Shown one piece after another: positions 61,600-64,000 of a stretch of DNA of 64,000 nucleotides. Origin of the DNA: ZC4RG30 sp963726085. Lineage in GTDB: Bacteria > Pseudomonadota > Gammaproteobacteria > Steroidobacterales > Steroidobacteraceae. Made by a program: the position numbers and the translations under genes. The stretch spans positions 1-64,000 of the forward strand of contig CAVSAR010000004.1 in assembly GCA_963726085.1 (NCBI GenBank). Reading direction: 5' to 3'. The notes below the pieces were generated by a model, which was not told the origin of the DNA, made no database searches, and saw only the letters and a list, made by a program, of their open reading frames with translations. How positions within the stretch are numbered: position 1 is the stretch's first letter; each line of letters begins with the position of its first letter.

Positions 61600-63039
61600 T
61601 TATCGCGCCAGTAGTGCGCGTAGCCGCCGCTGCGCCTGGTCGCAGTCGCCCTGGCATTCCGTCAGCAGTGCCGTGACCCTTGCGTCGCCACGTCCGGATA
61701 CCAGGCCCAGCAATTCGGCAGTGCGAAGCGTCGGCTTTGAATAGGCAATGCGCCCGGCGACGTCGTACCAAGCCCACAGCAATCGCTGGCGTCCGCCGAG
61801 CACACCCTGCGTTTCGAGCAGCTGGGCACCGGGACCGATTGCTGGCGCCGGGATAACCCGCGACGCCGTCACCTGCCAGGCGTGGTCAAAGACGCTGTTG
61901 CCCGGCATTGATACGCGAGCTGCGCGCGATTGCCGCGCATAGGTGGCGCTGTAGATCTCGACCGTGCCGTCGCCGGTCCATACCTGCCTTGATTCGCTGG
62001 CTCCCGCGAACACCGGCTGCCAGCCGGAAGCAAACACTGCGACGGGCATCGCGCCCTGCAATGCCGGCGGCACGAATGGCTGCCTAGCTGCTGCCGCCCC
62101 ACCCCGTTCACGCAGCGCCAGCAGCAGCACTGCCACAACCATAACCGTGACGAAGATCCAGGCCGCCCTGCCCAACCAGTCCCACATTCTCACTGGCATC
62201 GCCGGCTTTGCTGCAATGGCCGGCAGCGGACGCTCCCGCTCCTCCAGCCGCCGCGCCACCAGCAGCACCGGTACCATCGTCAACAGGAATAGCACCCAGC
62301 CGTAATACAGGTGATCCACCCGTATCAGGTAGTGCTGCATCTTGGTCACATGGCCGATCACGATCAGCGAGGCCACTCGCAGCCAGTTTGCGACCAGTCC
62401 GGCTGCGGCAGCCACCAGCATCAGCGTGGCCCAGGATCTCCAGTTTCCAAGGAACAGCGTGCAATAGACAGCCGCCAGCGTAAGGGCAGCAATGAAATAG
62501 TTGAGCCCCGAACATCCACTGGCGATTTCAAAGGTACCTGCCGCCAGGTGCACGAAATTGCCTTCCACGTAAACCGGCACGCCTACGGCATTGACCAGAG
62601 ACTGCGCGATCCGCGTTGTCAGGTCCTGCAGCGGTGCGTTCAACACCCCCCAGACCGGGATCGCGAAGTACAGGAACAGCACCGGCCATACCATGCGCCT
62701 TGCCACAATGCGGCCCATGCACAGCGCGATGCTCGCCAGCAACAGCAATGGCAGGACGGCGGTGCGAATGGGCCCGAGGTACAAGATCTCGGACAGCGCC
62801 GCGAGCCCCAGCAATACCACCAGTGCCGGCGCTGCCGACCAGACTGGAGTCGTCACCTGCGCCCTCGGTGCGGCGCGCCAGGCGCGCACGGCAAACCACA
62901 CGGCCAAGGCGAGGACCAGGTAGCCGTGCGAATGCGCGGCGTACTTGTCCATCCATGTGTTGTGCAGGGCCAGCAGCATGGGCCAGAACACGGCTGCGAT
63001 GCCGCTGAGCAGGAGCAACAGTGCCAGTGCGGGTGCCAC
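61600..63039 (-). CDS. xrtA: Exosortase A fused to EpsI (XrtA-EpsI)
   Basis: A 479-residue protein. Residues 1-275 are the polytopic exosortase with about eight membrane helices and the catalytic triad C176 (ASGCSGLNYF), R221 (ANWLRV) and H243 (RVDHLYYGWVLF). XrtA is a cysteine transpeptidase-like enzyme that cleaves PEP-CTERM proteins and is tied to EPS production. After a further helix near 293-307, residues 325-479 are an EpsI domain. The fused form is one of the known layouts. The start is GTG at 63039. It lies 5 nt after the GT2 gene. No PEP-CTERM substrate protein is encoded in the window. Confidence 0.9.
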   Translation of the reverse strand: MAPALALLLLLSGIAAVFWPMLLALHNTWMDKYAAHSHGYLVLALAVWFAVRAWRAAPRAQVTTPVWSAAPALVVLLGLAALSEILYLGPIRTAVLPLLLLASIALCMGRIVARRMVWPVLFLYFAIPVWGVLNAPLQDLTTRIAQSLVNAVGVPVYVEGNFVHLAAGTFEIASGCSGLNYFIAALTLAAVYCTLFLGNWRSWATLMLVAAAAGLVANWLRVASLIVIGHVTKMQHYLIRVDHLYYGWVLFLLTMVPVLLVARRLEERERPLPAIAAKPAMPVRMWDWLGRAAWIFVTVMVVAVLLLALRERGGAAAARQPFVPPALQGAMPVAVFASGWQPVFAGASESRQVWTGDGTVEIYSATYARQSRAARVSMPGNSVFDHAWQVTASRVIPAPAIGPGAQLLETQGVLGGRQRLLWAWYDVAGRIAYSKPTLRTAELLGLVSGRGDARVTALLTECQGDCDQAQRRLRALLAR

Positions 63040-63044
63040 GGCGG

Positions 63045-64000
63045 TCAGTCGATGCGCCGGGGGGCAAGGTCAGCCGCGCCCCGGCCCATTGCGCCCTTGG
63101 CAACCAGGTCGCGAATCCAGAACGGCGGATCTATAGCGGGCTTGCGCTCGATCAATCGGCGCAAACGCCACAACGCATTGCCGAGGATCACCGCAAGATC
63201 CACGAGCACCGAATACAGCAGACCGTGGTTGAGCACAAAGTAGCGGCGGCGCGACTCGTACCAGTACGCTGGCAGTCGCTTGGGTCGCTGATCGCCATGG
63301 CGAACGCCAGTTAATTGCCCCACATAGTGTATGACCCGCGCCTGCGGAACGTGCCAGGTTTCCCAGCCCGCTCGCTTGGCGCGCAAAGTAAAGTCCGTCT
63401 CCTCGAAATACAGGAAGTAGCTTTCGTCCATGAATCCGATGTCGTCGAACACACCGCGCCTGATGATCATCGCCGCGCCGGATACCCAGTCCGCCGCCAC
63501 CGGCTGCTCGAAACTGCCCATGCGCACCAGGCGGTTGCGAACCAGGCTATCGAAGAATCCCAGACGCAGCTGGCTGGAGAATTCGCTGATGATCCCGGGA
63601 AAGCGAAAGCTGCATTCCTGCGGTGTGCCGTCTGGATCCTCGCAACGTGCACCGGCAATGCCGACGCGCGGGGCTGCGGCCATGAAATCGCGCAGCGCCA
63701 ACACGAATCCGGCACGCACAACCGTGTCCGGGTTCAGCAGCAGCAGGTGCTCAAAATGTGGGAAACGCAGCATGGCCTGACGCAATGCAATGTTGTTGCC
63801 CGCCGCGAAGCCGCCATTTACGGGCGAGCGAATCAGCTCCACCCAATCCTGCCAGCCGCGAGAGGCTATGGCCTGCGCAATGGCGTCCGCGGTTCCATCA
63901 CCGGAATCGTTGTCCACCACGATGGCGTACGCATCCTGGTTGGCTTGCATCTGCGTCTCCAGCGCAGCCAGGCAGTCGATAGTCAACCGGGCCGCACGCC
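63045..64000 (-). CDS. Glycosyltransferase family 2 protein, N-terminus beyond right edge
   Basis: A GT2 enzyme of rhamnosyltransferase-like type. The open frame runs to the window edge, where RAARLTIDCLAAL matches the first helix after the missing N-terminal strand, so the true start is outside. Visible blocks: VDNDSGDGTADAI, NGGFAAGNNIALRQAML, LLLLNPDTVV (the DXD-like NPD) and VSGAAMIIRRGVFDDIGFMDE with FLYFEETDFTLRAKRAGW. Co-transcribed with xrtA, 5 nt apart. Confidence 0.88.
   Translation of the reverse strand, partial: RAARLTIDCLAALETQMQANQDAYAIVVDNDSGDGTADAIAQAIASRGWQDWVELIRSPVNGGFAAGNNIALRQAMLRFPHFEHLLLLNPDTVVRAGFVLALRDFMAAAPRVGIAGARCEDPDGTPQECSFRFPGIISEFSSQLRLGFFDSLVRNRLVRMGSFEQPVAADWVSGAAMIIRRGVFDDIGFMDESYFLYFEETDFTLRAKRAGWETWHVPQARVIHYVGQLTGVRHGDQRPKRLPAYWYESRRRYFVLNHGLLYSVLVDLAVILGNALWRLRRLIERKPAIDPPFWIRDLVAKGAMGRGAADLAPRRID

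Overview
The window is a contiguous chromosomal stretch of a GC-rich Gammaproteobacterium. The pilMNOPQ-aroK-aroB order, the divergent tesA / YbbA-YbbP pair, an OxyR with its redox cysteines, and a PrsK/PrsR/XrtA (exosortase A) exopolysaccharide locus together suggest a relative of the Nevskiales, Steroidobacterales or Xanthomonadales. The exact order is inference. No rRNA, tRNA, CRISPR array, insertion sequence or prophage was recognised.

Layout. 1-23.4 kb is ordinary chromosome: the N-terminus of a cyclic beta-glucan synthase, a PQQ-type sugar dehydrogenase lipoprotein, a secreted MDR oxidoreductase, a HerA-like ATPase, yajQ, osmC/GNAT, a nitroreductase, oxyR coupled to an LCAT-like lipase, an acyl-CoA dehydrogenase with its LysR regulator, a degenerate EAL protein, a decayed DUF4139 gene, a metallophosphoesterase, a YbbA/YbbP-type exporter, tesA and fadD. 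23.4-27.05 kb is a visibly AT-richer stretch with three DUF6502 paralogues around a gene whose body is a 30-bp tandem repeat encoding a decapeptide; a perfect CRP-type palindrome lies just upstream of that gene. 27-36.7 kb (minus strand) is pilMNOPQ, an Ig-like lipoprotein, aroK, aroB and dgt. Divergently, mrcA (PBP1A) leads into a small uncharacterised gene and an FkbM methyltransferase.

41-64 kb is the XrtA polysaccharide locus. One minus-strand operon (57.6 to 41.0 kb) runs prsK-prsR-prsT-export protein-chain-length protein-tyrosine kinase-TIGR03016 outer-membrane protein, then a 1558-residue NRPS-like enzyme and a glycosyltransferase-like protein. Most junctions overlap by 4 nt or abut. 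Beyond prsK lie a GT61 glycosyltransferase, a PIG-L deacetylase, a methyltransferase, a GT2, exosortase A fused to EpsI, and a second GT2 cut by the right edge. The most unusual item is the NRPS-like enzyme: formyltransferase, degenerate condensation domain, an adenylation domain split by a luciferase-like monooxygenase, and a carrier domain, with no release domain. Its coupling to the EPS genes suggests it makes a formylated or oxidised aminoacyl group for the surface polymer.

Quality note. Single-base frameshifts, several in short homopolymers, break at least six genes between 15.0 and 31.2 kb (DUF4139, ABC ATPase, DUF6502 copy 2, repeat protein, aroB twice, Ig-like lipoprotein). None was noticed elsewhere in the window. 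Because aroB is a core biosynthetic gene, most are probably sequence errors; reconstructed reading frames are described in the entries.
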